A DNA stretch of 64,000 bases from Paractinoplanes ferrugineus (GCF_016862195.1 NZ_BOMM01000050.1:205282-269281); one strand, 5' to 3'. Positions 26,511 to 35,814 are shown, counted from the first letter of the stretch. Program-made: numbers and translations. The notes: generated by a model from the letters alone, not told the origin.

Positions 26511-29500
26511 GTGCCACAAGAAAATAGGGGCCGGCGAGCGCTGGCCGCTGCGTCGGTGGCGGCCACCGCCGTGCTGTTGCTCGCCGCGCCGGCCGCCGCG
26601 ACGCCGCCCGCTGGTGACTCGGGCCTGACCGGATCCGGCCCACAACCGCCGGCGACCCCTGCGCAGCCGTCCGACCTGCGGCAGATGGAGAGCGGTCCGG
26701 TCCTCGGCGACGACGCCGCCGCAGCCATGGAGGCAGCCGCGACCCAGGCGCAAAGCAGCGGCAAAGAGGTCGTGGTCAGCCGATTGACCACCGAGACCCA
26801 ACTGGTCACGGCCGAGCCGCAGGGTGGCTTCGTCTACTCCGGCACTCCGACGCCGGTGCGTACCAAGCAGAGCGGCAAGTGGGTGCCGATCGACACCAAT
26901 TTGCACCGCGGCTCCGACGGCACGCTGGCGCCGGTGGCCACGGCGTACGGCTCGGTGCGCTTCTCCGCCGGCGGTGCCGGGCCGCTGGCCACCACCAGCT
27001 CCGGCGCCACCAGCTACGCCGTGACCTGGCCCGGCAAGCTGCCCGCGCCGCGGGTGTCGGGATCGACCGCGACTTACCCGGAGGTGTTGCCGGGCGTCGA
27101 CCTGGTGGTCAGCGCGACCACCGGCGGCGGCTTCCACGAGGTGCTGGTGGTCAAAACCGCGCAGGCCGCCCGCCACAAGACGCTCGACGCTCTCGCCCTG
27201 CGCGCCGCCACCCGGCACGGCCGCGCCCCGGACGGCACGACGCTGACCGCCAACCCGGACACCGGCATGGTGCTCGACACCGCCACGCCGCTGATGTGGG
27301 ACTCCACCAAGGCGCCCGCCGCCGACCGCTCCGACGCCGCGCACCCGGGCGCGGCCGCCCGCGTCGCCCCGGTGCGGATGCGGGCGAGCTCGACCGCGTT
27401 GAGCCTGATTCCGGACCGCACGCTGCTGCACGCGGCGTCCACGGTCTTCCCGCTCTACATCGACCCGAGCCCGAACTGGCACAGCTCCAGCGGCGGCACC
27501 CCGGCGTTCGATGAGGTGAAGCAGGGCTCGCCGTGCAACGGCGCGTCCTACTACAACAACACCGGCAGCGCCGGGAACTACGGCAACCTCGGGGTCGGCT
27601 ACAACGGCTGGTCCAGCTGCGTCGGCGACGAGCACGCGTACTACCAGTGGACGATCCCGGCGGTGCTCAAGACCAGCAACGTCACCATCAACACCGCACA
27701 GGTCAACGCGACCGAGACGTACTCGTCGTACTGCACCGTCACCGCCACCGTGAACCTGCACTGGACCGGCGCGATCGGCTCCGGCACCGACTGGAACAAC
27801 CGGCCCGCCACCAACAGCGGATTCAGCACCAGCCAGTCGTACGGCCCGGCATCCAACCCGGACAGCTGCCCGAACGCCGACAACGTCACCCACGGATTCG
27901 ACGTCAAGACCGCGTTCGTCAAGGCGCGCACCGGCAGCAAGTTCACCGTCGTGCTCAGCCAGGACAGCACCGAAGCCAGCAAGAATCGCAACGCGTTCAA
28001 GCGGTTCGCGGACAACCCGGCGCTGCAGGTGACGTTCAACCGGGCCCCGGCCACCCCGGCCGCGACCCAGCTCGCCGCCGTCTCCGGCACCAACAACGTC
28101 GGCTGCGACACCGCCGCGCCCTACCCGTACATGGGCAAGAGCATCGTCACCAACACCCCAGTGTTGTCGGCCAAGATCTCCGACCCGGACAGCGACAAGC
28201 TGCGGGCGACCTTCAAGTACTGGGTGGACGGCACCACCACGACGTACACGCTGCTCTCCGGCGACAACCTCGCGTCCGGTACGACCGCCAAGGTGAGCCT
28301 ACCGGCCGCCTTCATCAGCGGGCTGGCCGACGGGAAGATCGTCGACTGGCAAGTCACCGTCACCGACGGCATGGCCACCACCGCCTACCCGACCTGGTCC
28401 TGCCACTTCGTCGCCGAGCCGCACGCCGTACTGGACCCCAGCATCGACGCCAACGCGACCTATCCCGACACCGACAACGGCGGCGGAATCGGCGCGGCGG
28501 CCGGCACCACGGCCACGTTCACGCTGCACAACACCGGCACCGCGGCCACCAAGTTCGTCTACAACCTCGACACCCCGCCGCCGGTGACCAACACTCCGGC
28601 ATCCGAGGTGGTCGCCGCCACCAGCAACGCCGCCACGGTCACGGTGACGCCGCTGGCGCCCGGCCCGCACACGCTGTGGGTCGCGGTTCTGGACGCCGCC
28701 GGCGACGCGTCGGCGACCGAGGGCTACAACTTCGAGGCGGCCAGCCACGCGGCCACGACCTGCGCGAGCCTGGCGGCCTGCTTCAACAACACCGCCATCA
28801 CCGCGGACACCGCCATGGCGGCCGGGTCGGCCGACGGCAACACCTCGTTCTCGGCCACCGACCTGGCCAACGCGGGCTGGACCACCGGCAGCAAGGTCAA
28901 CGTCAACGGGGCCGGGTTCACGCTGCCCGCGTTCGGCGCCGGGCAGGCCGACAACGTCCTCGCGGCCAACCAGACCGTGACGTACGCGTACACCGTGCCC
29001 GCGCGCGGTCCGAGCAGCCTGGAATTCCTGACCACCGCCACCAACGCGCAGGAGCAGCAGCCGGCCGAGATCGACCAGAACGCGACCACGCCGTACCTGG
29101 CCGCAGGCCTCGCTGTCGCCGGCACCTACTGCTTCGACGGGGAGAACCCGGAGGCGTACTGCCCGGCCCGCGGGGTCATCACCTACACCGACGGAGAGAT
29201 CCAGCCGTACGTGCTGAACGTGCCCGACTGGGTCGCCGGGCCGCCGAGCCTGGCCGCCGTCACGCTGCCGCACCGCAACAACATCAGCGGCACGGCCGAC
29301 ACCAGGACGCCGAAGATCTACCCGTTCTCGGTGCCGCTGGAGGCGGGCAAGACGATCGCGTCGGTGACCCTGCCGGACGTCAGCAACAAGGTCGGCAACG
29401 GCACCGAGGGGCTACACATCTTCGCAATGGCGCCGCGTAACACGACCACCGGAACGGTCGAGGCCAACGGCAGCGCCGTCAGCCCCGCCGCCGCCAAGTC

Positions 29501-31430
29501 GTGGACCGGCGCGTGGGCGAGCCCGACCGAGTTCGCCTACAACTACCTCACCCCGGCCGGCACGAAGTTCTCCAACATGACCTTCCGGACCGCGGTCAAG
29601 CCCTCGATCTCGGGCGACACCCTGCGCATCCGCCTGGACAACGCTCTCGGCGTCGCTCCGTTGACGATCGGGCACGCCACTGTCGCCCTCGACGGCGCCG
29701 CCCCGCCGGTGGCCACCCCGAGCGGCGCGTTCCACAACCTCACCTTCGCCGGCGCGGCCACCGCCAAGATCCCGGCCGGCGGCATGATCTACAGCGATCC
29801 GCTGACCTTCGCGGTCACCGCCAACCAGTGGCTGCTGGTCTCGTTCTCGCTGACCAACGCGGTCGCGTCGCTGCCCGAGCACTCCTGGGCCTCCGACACC
29901 GACCACATCTACACGTCGGCGCCCGGCTCCGGCGACCACACCACCGACACCGCGGCCACCGCCTTCACCGGCACCGGGACGCACAACGGCAACTTCACCA
30001 ATCTGCTCACCAACATCGACGTCACCACCGCCGGAACGCCGACCCAGGCCGTCCTCGGCGACGGTCTGATCGACGCCTTCCAACCCAACACCGCGCCCAA
30101 CGGCGAGACCGGCGTACGGCTCTCCGACGACCTCCTCGCCGCCGAACCGACCACCCCCGGCCCGTACGGCACGATCGCCGCCGGCATCCAGTCGAACTAC
30201 CTGATGACCGACAACCCGCAGAACTACTCGGGTCGAAGCATCGGTGGCCCCTCGGCGCTGTCCCGGATCGACCGCGACATCCTCAGTCAGCCCGGCGTCA
30301 ACACCGTCGTGCTCGACGAGGGTCTGGAGGACATCCTCAACGGCCGGAACCTGGATTCGCTGGAGAACAGCGGCTACACCCAGCTGCTGACCGCGCTCGA
30401 GCTCAACGACATCAACGTCATCGTCCTCGGCGTGCGCCCCTGCGACGGATACACCGGTGACGGCGCAACCACCGCGGCCGGCGCGACCGCGAACGACCCC
30501 TGCACCGCCGCGGTCGACGCCGACCGGGTCGACCTCAACACCTGGCTCAGCAGTGGCGGCTTCGGCGACACCAACCCCTGGACCACCCCGGCCCAGTTCT
30601 TCATCGACACCGACGCCGCCGTCGGCGTCCCCGACACCGCCAACGGCGAGACGAAGCTCGACCCCAACGCCGCCGTCGCCACCGACCACGTCAACCTCAC
30701 CGACGCCGGATACGCCGCGCTGGCCTCGGCCTATCTCGGGCCACAGGACACCTGGGCGCTCAACGACGCCGACGCCAGTGACCCCGACAACGTCGTGGTC
30801 ACCGCGGCCGACAGCGCGCCCGGCAGCACCAATCCGTACCTGGTGACCAATCCGCTCGCCGGCAACAACCCGGCCACCCTGATCGGCGGCGCCACCTGGA
30901 GCAGCGATGCCACCCGGGGCACCGTCCTGACGCTCAACGGCACCGACGCCGGCGCGAGCACGGCTGGGCCAGTGCTGACCACCAACGGCAGTTACACGGT
31001 CTCGGCCTGGGTCAAGCTGAGCAGCATCGCCGCCACCGCCACCGTCGCCGGTCAGCAGGGAACGGCCAACTCGGCCTTCGCCCTGCAGTACAACAAGACC
31101 TACAACGCCTGGACGTTCATCGCGCCCGGCTCGGACACCGCGGCCCCAGCGACAAGCCCGCACGTGTCCGCGGCGGCCGCGCCGGCCCTCAACACCTGGA
31201 CCCACCTGGTCGCCAGCTACAACGCCGCAACCCACACCATGACCCTGTACGTGAACGGAGCCCCCGCCGGAACAGCGGCCAACACCACGGCCTGGAACGG
31301 CGCCGGAACGTTCGACCTGGGCCACAGTGGGGCCGGTTCGTACCTGCCCGGCAGCATCAGCAACGTCCAGGCGTGGAACTACACCCTCACCTCGCAGCAG
31401 GTAACCGCGCTCTGCAAGCAGATCCACTGA
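26511..31430 (+). CDS. large secreted DNRLRE / SGNH-like / LamG protein
   Basis: This 1639-residue secreted protein starts at GTG 26511, preceded by GGGAAAGG. The signal peptide is about residues 8-35 (LAAASVAATAVLLLAAPAAA). A DNRLRE-type front (about 95-510) contains PSPNWHSSSGGTPAFDEVKQ and AYYQWTIPAVLKTSNVTINT. Bacterial Ig/fibronectin-like stretches follow (about 520-840). Next comes a region with the SGNH-hydrolase layout (about 1180-1420, GGPSALSRIDRDILSQPGVN and DHVNLTDAGYAALA), in which the usual nucleophile is missing. A C-terminal LamG lectin fold ends the protein (about 1470-1635). Proteins of this architecture sit beside Rhs genes in actinomycetes, but a direct partnership is inference. 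Confidence 0.85.
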   Translation: MPQENRGRRALAAASVAATAVLLLAAPAAATPPAGDSGLTGSGPQPPATPAQPSDLRQMESGPVLGDDAAAAMEAAATQAQSSGKEVVVSRLTTETQLVTAEPQGGFVYSGTPTPVRTKQSGKWVPIDTNLHRGSDGTLAPVATAYGSVRFSAGGAGPLATTSSGATSYAVTWPGKLPAPRVSGSTATYPEVLPGVDLVVSATTGGGFHEVLVVKTAQAARHKTLDALALRAATRHGRAPDGTTLTANPDTGMVLDTATPLMWDSTKAPAADRSDAAHPGAAARVAPVRMRASSTALSLIPDRTLLHAASTVFPLYIDPSPNWHSSSGGTPAFDEVKQGSPCNGASYYNNTGSAGNYGNLGVGYNGWSSCVGDEHAYYQWTIPAVLKTSNVTINTAQVNATETYSSYCTVTATVNLHWTGAIGSGTDWNNRPATNSGFSTSQSYGPASNPDSCPNADNVTHGFDVKTAFVKARTGSKFTVVLSQDSTEASKNRNAFKRFADNPALQVTFNRAPATPAATQLAAVSGTNNVGCDTAAPYPYMGKSIVTNTPVLSAKISDPDSDKLRATFKYWVDGTTTTYTLLSGDNLASGTTAKVSLPAAFISGLADGKIVDWQVTVTDGMATTAYPTWSCHFVAEPHAVLDPSIDANATYPDTDNGGGIGAAAGTTATFTLHNTGTAATKFVYNLDTPPPVTNTPASEVVAATSNAATVTVTPLAPGPHTLWVAVLDAAGDASATEGYNFEAASHAATTCASLAACFNNTAITADTAMAAGSADGNTSFSATDLANAGWTTGSKVNVNGAGFTLPAFGAGQADNVLAANQTVTYAYTVPARGPSSLEFLTTATNAQEQQPAEIDQNATTPYLAAGLAVAGTYCFDGENPEAYCPARGVITYTDGEIQPYVLNVPDWVAGPPSLAAVTLPHRNNISGTADTRTPKIYPFSVPLEAGKTIASVTLPDVSNKVGNGTEGLHIFAMAPRNTTTGTVEANGSAVSPAAAKSWTGAWASPTEFAYNYLTPAGTKFSNMTFRTAVKPSISGDTLRIRLDNALGVAPLTIGHATVALDGAAPPVATPSGAFHNLTFAGAATAKIPAGGMIYSDPLTFAVTANQWLLVSFSLTNAVASLPEHSWASDTDHIYTSAPGSGDHTTDTAATAFTGTGTHNGNFTNLLTNIDVTTAGTPTQAVLGDGLIDAFQPNTAPNGETGVRLSDDLLAAEPTTPGPYGTIAAGIQSNYLMTDNPQNYSGRSIGGPSALSRIDRDILSQPGVNTVVLDEGLEDILNGRNLDSLENSGYTQLLTALELNDINVIVLGVRPCDGYTGDGATTAAGATANDPCTAAVDADRVDLNTWLSSGGFGDTNPWTTPAQFFIDTDAAVGVPDTANGETKLDPNAAVATDHVNLTDAGYAALASAYLGPQDTWALNDADASDPDNVVVTAADSAPGSTNPYLVTNPLAGNNPATLIGGATWSSDATRGTVLTLNGTDAGASTAGPVLTTNGSYTVSAWVKLSSIAATATVAGQQGTANSAFALQYNKTYNAWTFIAPGSDTAAPATSPHVSAAAAPALNTWTHLVASYNAATHTMTLYVNGAPAGTAANTTAWNGAGTFDLGHSGAGSYLPGSISNVQAWNYTLTSQQVTALCKQIH

Positions 31431-31437
31431 CAACGAC

Positions 31438-31465
31438 GGTGGGCGGGCCCGCGGGCCCGCCCACC
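31438..31465 (+). terminator. perfect 14-bp hairpin after the LamG gene
   Basis: A 28-base perfect palindrome (GGTGGGCGGGCCCG and its complement) lies seven bases after the stop at 31430. There is no T-run, as is common for actinomycete terminators. Confidence 0.75.
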
Positions 31466-31765
31466 GGCCCACGCCACGCAGACGCCGACGATGTCGTGTC
31501 GGGCGGTGGCGAGCAGGCCGGCGGAACCGGCTGACGTGACGCTGGCACCCGAGAGTCGCCTGTCGGGCGGCGGCCCGAGTGGGCCAGGGCTGCCGGTGGA
31601 TGAGTTCCGTTTTGATCGTGGCGAATAACGACTCGCAAAGAGCCGGCGCGACACTTCCCGACGGGCCGACAAGAAGGACGCGATCAACGAGAACTCGTTA
31701 AACCGTACGCGCGTTCGGGAAAATGCGTGTCGCGAAGATCCGCAAGCATTACGGCGGGAAATGAA
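31466..31765. other. intergenic stretch, nothing recognised
   Basis: No gene is recognised. The right part (31620-31760) drops in GC and may belong to an element arm next to att copy 2. Confidence 0.4.
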
Positions 31766-31788
31766 AAAGGCCAGCCAAGCTGGCCTTT
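31766..31788 (-). terminator. hairpin 3' of att copy 2
   Basis: Nine-pair stem AAAGGCCAG/CTGGCCTTT with a five-base loop, followed on the minus strand by TTTTTCAT. It sits seven bases 3' of the tRNA-derived repeat and acts like a tRNA terminator. Confidence 0.7.
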
Positions 31789-31794
31789 CACAAA

Positions 31795-31837
31795 GTCGGG
31801 CTGACAGGATTTGAACCTGCGACCCCTTGACCCCCAG
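31795..31837 (-). repeat. att copy 2: 3' end of tRNA-Pro(GGG)
   Basis: Identical over 43 bases to att copy 1. The right flank (GCCATTGTGGACGG) has no 5' tRNA half. It separates element A (left) from element B (right). Confidence 0.85.
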
Positions 31838-32030
31838 GCCATTGTGGACGGCGCTTGTGCACGTCAAGCGCGATGCGCGACGTTCAAGAGGATGTCAAGT
31901 GTGCAGGTCTGGGTACGAGTGTGCATAGCGTGTGGTCCCCATATGGTCCCCGCACGACTTGCTGGACCCGTCACACAACCTCTACGTCACACAACCTCTA
32001 CCCGCTCAGCGCTGACACAACGCCGCCTGC
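31838..32030. other. intergenic arm right of att copy 2
   Basis: There is no gene. It contains the near-repeat GGTCCCCATATGGTCCCC at about 31933-31950. A similar GGTCCCCAAACGGTCCCC occurs at the 3' end of the truncated integrase (about 35100-35117), which suggests both mark ends of the same element. Confidence 0.4.
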
Positions 32031-33809
32031 TTAGGGCTTGCTCGCAGTCTTCACCCTCTCCAGCAAAGCCTCTTGGCTACGCCTGCTTCTAACGTCGTCC
32101 TTACGCAGGCTTCGACCTTCGGCGAGCACCTGACTGAACTGTTCCGCAGCCAACGCTATCGCGGACGCAATCGCGGCCTCAATTTTCTCCGAGAACGCTT
32201 TGTCAGATATACGGAAACTAAGCTTCTTTGGATTCTTGAGCGCCTTGCTCGCATCCAAATCGCTAGACTCAAAAATCGAGACGATGCCTGGATTCACGAG
32301 CGCAGAAACCATCATGGCGATGTGGTATTTGGCGGCCTTCAACGTCGTAGATTCCGGTGTCCTCGCAAAATACCTGTCAATGCGATAGATAATCCAGGCT
32401 GCATAGTAGTACGTTTCTACAGGGTATTCTCCCCATACAAAAGACCCTTCGACTTCAAAGTCTTTTGGGGATCCGATTGCGCGGGAGGACTCGCCAAAAA
32501 GGGTTGCGGCAACAGCCCGATTCAGCTCTGGTGTGGTCACTACACGGGTGCGCGCAAAATCGAGCGCCGCCCCACGGCTCTGGCGCTCATAACGCAATCC
32601 ATCCGAGCCGGACTGCCCGAAGTATTCTTCGACATTCTTAGCTATTTGAGAACTAGCTTGGATGTCTGTCGAACCAATCGCGGTTTGCAGGTTAGTCGCG
32701 ATAGAAACGCTTGTTCGGACGTCCGGGTCGTTAGAACTCACAATTTTGACTGGGATCCAAAGATTAGACAACAAGTGAGAAGCATTCTTCACCTCGTCCG
32801 TCTCTGACCAACGGATGAGCTGGTGACTTGTTTGCCCGCCATTGACGATCTGGTATCCCGAGATGAAGAATCTATCGCCATTCCCACGAAGCTCGGTGGC
32901 AATAATAGTCAAGCCATTGTTTAGAAAAGGAAAGTGTTCGCGTTCGTTTGATCTCAAAGTTCCCATGATCCGGCTATTCACCGGGTTGTGAGGCCCGAGG
33001 TCGAGTCGCACGTTGTCGTCGAAGATACCAGCGCGCGCTTCACCAAATTCATCTTTGAGCAGCTTCATGATCTCGGTGGCAGATATGAGGCCGATGTAAG
33101 CCTCACTGACCCTATCTGTTGCCGGGATCGTTTGTCGTTTCTCGAAGTTGAACTGAACGTTTTGGGGTCCGTGACGCTCTTTTTGTTTAGCAGCGAGCTT
33201 CTCGTGGCCGTGGGTACGGAGTTTGAATCCCTCTGAGTAAACTCCGAACTGACGGATACGTTCAAGCGCTTCCGTTACCTGAAGCTCAGCCTGCGCATTC
33301 TGGCCATCATTAGGGCTGGTCGTGACATAATAGATCTCTAACGGAATGCGGCTGTCAGCGAACTTGTCGCCGTTTTCCGCTATGCGGTCAATAAGGATTG
33401 CCAAATCAACCAACCTAGGTGGCAGCGTTACAGTGTTGGCCTTCACTGCATACTTTGTCACCGCCTCAACACCGTGAAGGAACTTGGCGATGAGCTTTGA
33501 GTCAAACGACTCGCTTGTCTTAGCCTGGATGAAGATTACCTTTGCAGAATTGGCACCTTGCCCTGCAATCAGTTCGTCGATTTCCTCGGGTTCAAAGACG
33601 ACGCGGTTATTAATGACGACTGCGGCAATATCAACGCCTTCGTCATTGCCGCCACCAAGAACTGAACGCTCAATTGAATCAATATCATCACGCACGTATG
33701 GGAATAGGTAGTTCGCTGCGACGTATCGCTCAAACTTTTCCGACTCGGTTCCCTCGAAGCCAAAGTCACGTGAGAATTTCCCCACGCGCTTGCTCGTAAG
33801 TGTGTGCAT
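32031..33809 (-). CDS. AIPR-family protein, putative abortive-infection phage resistance
   Basis: This 592-residue protein starts at ATG 33809, with GGAGGG just upstream. It carries the AIPR hallmark REHFPFLNNGLTIIATEL, then ISGYQIVNGGQTSHQLIRW (about residues 285-330). The N-terminal part has DEGVDIAAVVINNRVVFEP and KVIFIQAKTSESFDSKLIAK (about 55-110), which looks like the D-(x)n-QxK core of a PD-(D/E)xK-like nuclease. AIPR proteins are linked to abortive phage infection, and this match is by motif only. GC content and codon usage are clearly lower than in the flanking genes, so it is recently acquired. It is the only full cargo gene of element B. Confidence 0.8.
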   Translation of the reverse strand: MHTLTSKRVGKFSRDFGFEGTESEKFERYVAANYLFPYVRDDIDSIERSVLGGGNDEGVDIAAVVINNRVVFEPEEIDELIAGQGANSAKVIFIQAKTSESFDSKLIAKFLHGVEAVTKYAVKANTVTLPPRLVDLAILIDRIAENGDKFADSRIPLEIYYVTTSPNDGQNAQAELQVTEALERIRQFGVYSEGFKLRTHGHEKLAAKQKERHGPQNVQFNFEKRQTIPATDRVSEAYIGLISATEIMKLLKDEFGEARAGIFDDNVRLDLGPHNPVNSRIMGTLRSNEREHFPFLNNGLTIIATELRGNGDRFFISGYQIVNGGQTSHQLIRWSETDEVKNASHLLSNLWIPVKIVSSNDPDVRTSVSIATNLQTAIGSTDIQASSQIAKNVEEYFGQSGSDGLRYERQSRGAALDFARTRVVTTPELNRAVAATLFGESSRAIGSPKDFEVEGSFVWGEYPVETYYYAAWIIYRIDRYFARTPESTTLKAAKYHIAMMVSALVNPGIVSIFESSDLDASKALKNPKKLSFRISDKAFSEKIEAAIASAIALAAEQFSQVLAEGRSLRKDDVRSRRSQEALLERVKTASKP

Positions 33810-33952
33810 CAGCCCTCCTCATGAGTTACTAACCTCGCCCTTCAGTAGGGCTGACGGTGAGGATTTCAGGGTACGTGACGTGCCATCCGCCGCTGACAGT
33901 GACCTCACGCGGGGCGGACCGTCACACCGGTGGTGCTGCTCGGCCAGCCACC
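33810..33952. promoter_or_regulatory. promoter region of the AIPR gene
   Basis: This is noncoding. It holds the ribosome binding site CCCTCCTC (minus strand GAGGAGGG) at 33812-33819 and presumably the AIPR promoter. Confidence 0.4.
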
Positions 33953-34135
33953 TCGGTGACACAGGTGACAGCGGTGACACTCCCCCGCAGTGCCTGGTCA
34001 AGGTTCCAGCCCCGTTGAGCGGCATCCCGGAGCTTCTGAGGCAACCGAGTGACAGCCCGCGGATAGGCTGTCACTCACGTTTTCGCAGCTAAACGGCCAT
34101 CGAGTGACGACAGTGACACCAGTGACAGAGTGACG
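33953..34135. repeat. cluster of GTGACA direct repeats
   Basis: At least eight copies of (G)GTGACA or AGTGACR occur in 183 bases: GGTGACACAGGTGACAGC, GGTGACACTC, GAGTGACAGCC, GAGTGACGACAGTGACACC and AGTGACAGAGTGACG. There is also an inverted partner CTGTCACTC at 34066-34074. Spacing is irregular. They could be iteron-like or regulator-binding repeats of an integrative element, or remnants of one. No replication gene remains nearby. Confidence 0.5.
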
Positions 34136-34146
34136 CGGGCAGGCCA

Positions 34147-34362
34147 CTACGCTGCGGGATCGACGGCACCGGGTGCCGCGTAGCACAGCGCCGGAATGGT
34201 TCGGCCACCGGCAACGTGGTGCAGGGTGCGGCCGAGCAAGACGCAGCCCATTCTTTCGTACATGCTGATGGCCGTACGGTCCTTTTCCATGACATCAAAA
34301 ACCGCTCGCAGGCGCTTTCCCGCAGCGTAAGCAAGTGCGGCCTCGGCGAGCATTCGACCTAC
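34147..34362 (-). pseudogene. GNAT acetyltransferase, C-terminal fragment
   Basis: The minus-strand frame ending at 34147 reads GVGRMLAEAALAYAAGKRLR, then FDVMEKDRTAISMYERMGCV and LLGRTLHHVAGGRTIPALCY. This is the acetyl-CoA binding and C-terminal half of a GNAT fold. Upstream of about 34362 the same frame is the antisense of an integrase, so the front of the gene is gone. The two genes are fused tail to cut front at this point by recombination. Confidence 0.65.
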
Positions 34363-35154
34363 ACCGCGCTTGCCATCCTGGTCAGAGTGCTCGAACAGGC
34401 CAAGCGTGACGGCATCGTGGATCACAACGTCGCGCACGTGAAGGGCTGGCAGCGCGAGTACCAGCAGGCCGAGGACGAGTTGGACGATCCCCGCACGCTC
34501 GCCCTGCCGAGTTGGGAGGCTCTGACCACTCTCGCGGACGCCCTCGTCGCTCGCTCGCAGGGCCACTTCACCGGGTGGGGGCACATCGTGACCTTCGCCG
34601 CCTGCACGGCCACCCGGATCGGCGAGGTGTCCGGCGTCCGGGCCGGGGACATCGACCGGGCAACGTGGACGTGGACCGTGCGCCGGCAGACCACACCGGG
34701 ACCGGGCGGTCTGATCGACAAGGGCACCAAGGGCAAGCGTGCTCGCAAGGTGCCGATCATCGAGGAGGTTCGGCCGATGGTGATCGAGCGGCTTGCCTCG
34801 GCGGCAGGCCCGGACGCGCGGCTGTTCACCGGACCGCGCGGCGGCCGGATCAGCACGGCGGTACTGCGCGACGCCACGCACTGGGACGAGGTGGTTGCCG
34901 CGCTGGGCTACGAGCACCTGCGGCGGCACGACCTGCGGCACACCGGCCTGACGTGGCTCGCCGATGCGGGCGTGAAGGTGCACGTCCTCCGGAAGATCGC
35001 CGGGCACGGTTCGCTGACCACCACACAGCGGTACCTGCACCCGGATCAGCGCTCGATCAACGAGGCGGGAGATGCCCTCAGCGCCCACTTGAGGCCCCCC
35101 GGTCCCCAAACGGTCCCCAACTCCGGGCAGCCTAGTAGGAATATCCGGATCTAG
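34216..35154 (+). CDS. tyrosine integrase, 5'-truncated
   Basis: Integrase reading starts at about 34358 (STYTALAILVRVLEQAKRDG, part of the core-binding domain). It goes on to an intact catalytic domain: Arg in TATRIGEVSG, Lys near KGKRARKVPI, H-x-x-R in RRHDLRHTGLTWL, His in KIAGHGSLTTTQ and the Tyr nucleophile in RYLHPDQ. The arm-binding domain and half of the core-binding domain are missing. The first 47 codons of the frame are antisense of the GNAT fragment, so the real gene has lost its start. It ends 60 bases before att copy 3. Its own integration activity is doubtful. Confidence 0.75.
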   Translation: MVQGAAEQDAAHSFVHADGRTVLFHDIKNRSQALSRSVSKCGLGEHSTYTALAILVRVLEQAKRDGIVDHNVAHVKGWQREYQQAEDELDDPRTLALPSWEALTTLADALVARSQGHFTGWGHIVTFAACTATRIGEVSGVRAGDIDRATWTWTVRRQTTPGPGGLIDKGTKGKRARKVPIIEEVRPMVIERLASAAGPDARLFTGPRGGRISTAVLRDATHWDEVVAALGYEHLRRHDLRHTGLTWLADAGVKVHVLRKIAGHGSLTTTQRYLHPDQRSINEAGDALSAHLRPPGPQTVPNSGQPSRNIRI

Positions 35155-35164
35155 CAGAATGACA

Positions 35165-35208
35165 GAAGGGCCGTTGACTAGGGTTTATACCCTAGTCAAC
35201 GGCCCTTC
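35165..35208. terminator. perfect 19-bp stem hairpin between integrase and att copy 3
   Basis: GAAGGGCCGTTGACTAGGG (35165-35183) pairs perfectly with 35190-35208, with a six-base loop TTTATA. It can end both the rightward integrase transcript and a leftward tRNA-type transcript. Confidence 0.8.
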
Positions 35209-35214
35209 AAGATT

Positions 35215-35257
35215 GTCGGGCTGACAGGATTTGAACCTGCGACCCCTTGACCCCCAG
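35215..35257 (-). repeat. att copy 3: 3' end of tRNA-Pro(GGG)
   Basis: Identical over 43 bases to the other copies. The right flank GACATGAAAGGCCC is not tRNA. It forms the border between element B (left) and element C (right). Confidence 0.85.
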
Positions 35258-35814
35258 GACATGAAAGGCCCAGCGACGTGCTCACCAACGTTTTACCAGG
35301 TCACCGATAACCATACCAGGCCGAGTAAAGGTGTCGCTACCAACCACCTCCCGGTGAATCCATCATAACGCCCCTATCAGCGGTTTCTTTGCTCAGGTTC
35401 CCTCAAAGGTGTTCTCGCGGACCTTTGTCAGTGTTTTATCGGCCCGCCAGCAGGCTGCTTGAGACCAGCGAGCGGCGTGCTAACCCGTCGGCGAATCGAC
35501 CCCTTGACTCGGCAGCAGACTTCCCCGCGACTAATTCTTCTTCAGAGAAGACTCCTTCCACGAGTTCCATCGCGACTTAGCCGCTTTGTAGACCATTCCT
35601 CAGGAACCTCTCCTACTCGAATTCCGTCAACACTCAACCTGGCCGGGGCAATGCCACCGACCACATGTGGGCGAGTTTTGGATTCGGTCCTTTTGCCGCG
35701 CCCGAGGTCGCGTGCAGACGGATACAGGCGTTCGCGCCTCAGGCGGGGCGTAACTCCGCCCACATACCCGACTCGGAAGAAGACTCGTGGCGCAGCCTGC
35801 CCAGTTAGGCAGCG
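35258..35814. other. left arm of element C with integrase-site-like repeats
   Basis: There is no gene. It carries CCGAGTAAAGGTGTCGC at 35321-35337 and, inverted, CCCCTTGACTCGG at 35500-35512. These match the GAGT(C/A)AAGG repeats near the integrase at the other end of the element (63211-63563). Composition is lower in GC than the cargo. Confidence 0.5.

Noticed and set aside
29412..31472. Long minus-strand frame of 686 codons opposite the LamG protein gene
   Set aside because: Shadow of the LamG gene: Gly/Arg/Val-rich, no start signals, no domain.
31811..32092. Open frame starting inside att copy 2
   Set aside because: It begins in tRNA sequence and has no coherent protein text.
33953..34135. 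CRISPR array
   Set aside because: The repeated unit is only six bases with irregular spacing and no spacers of constant length; no cas genes nearby.
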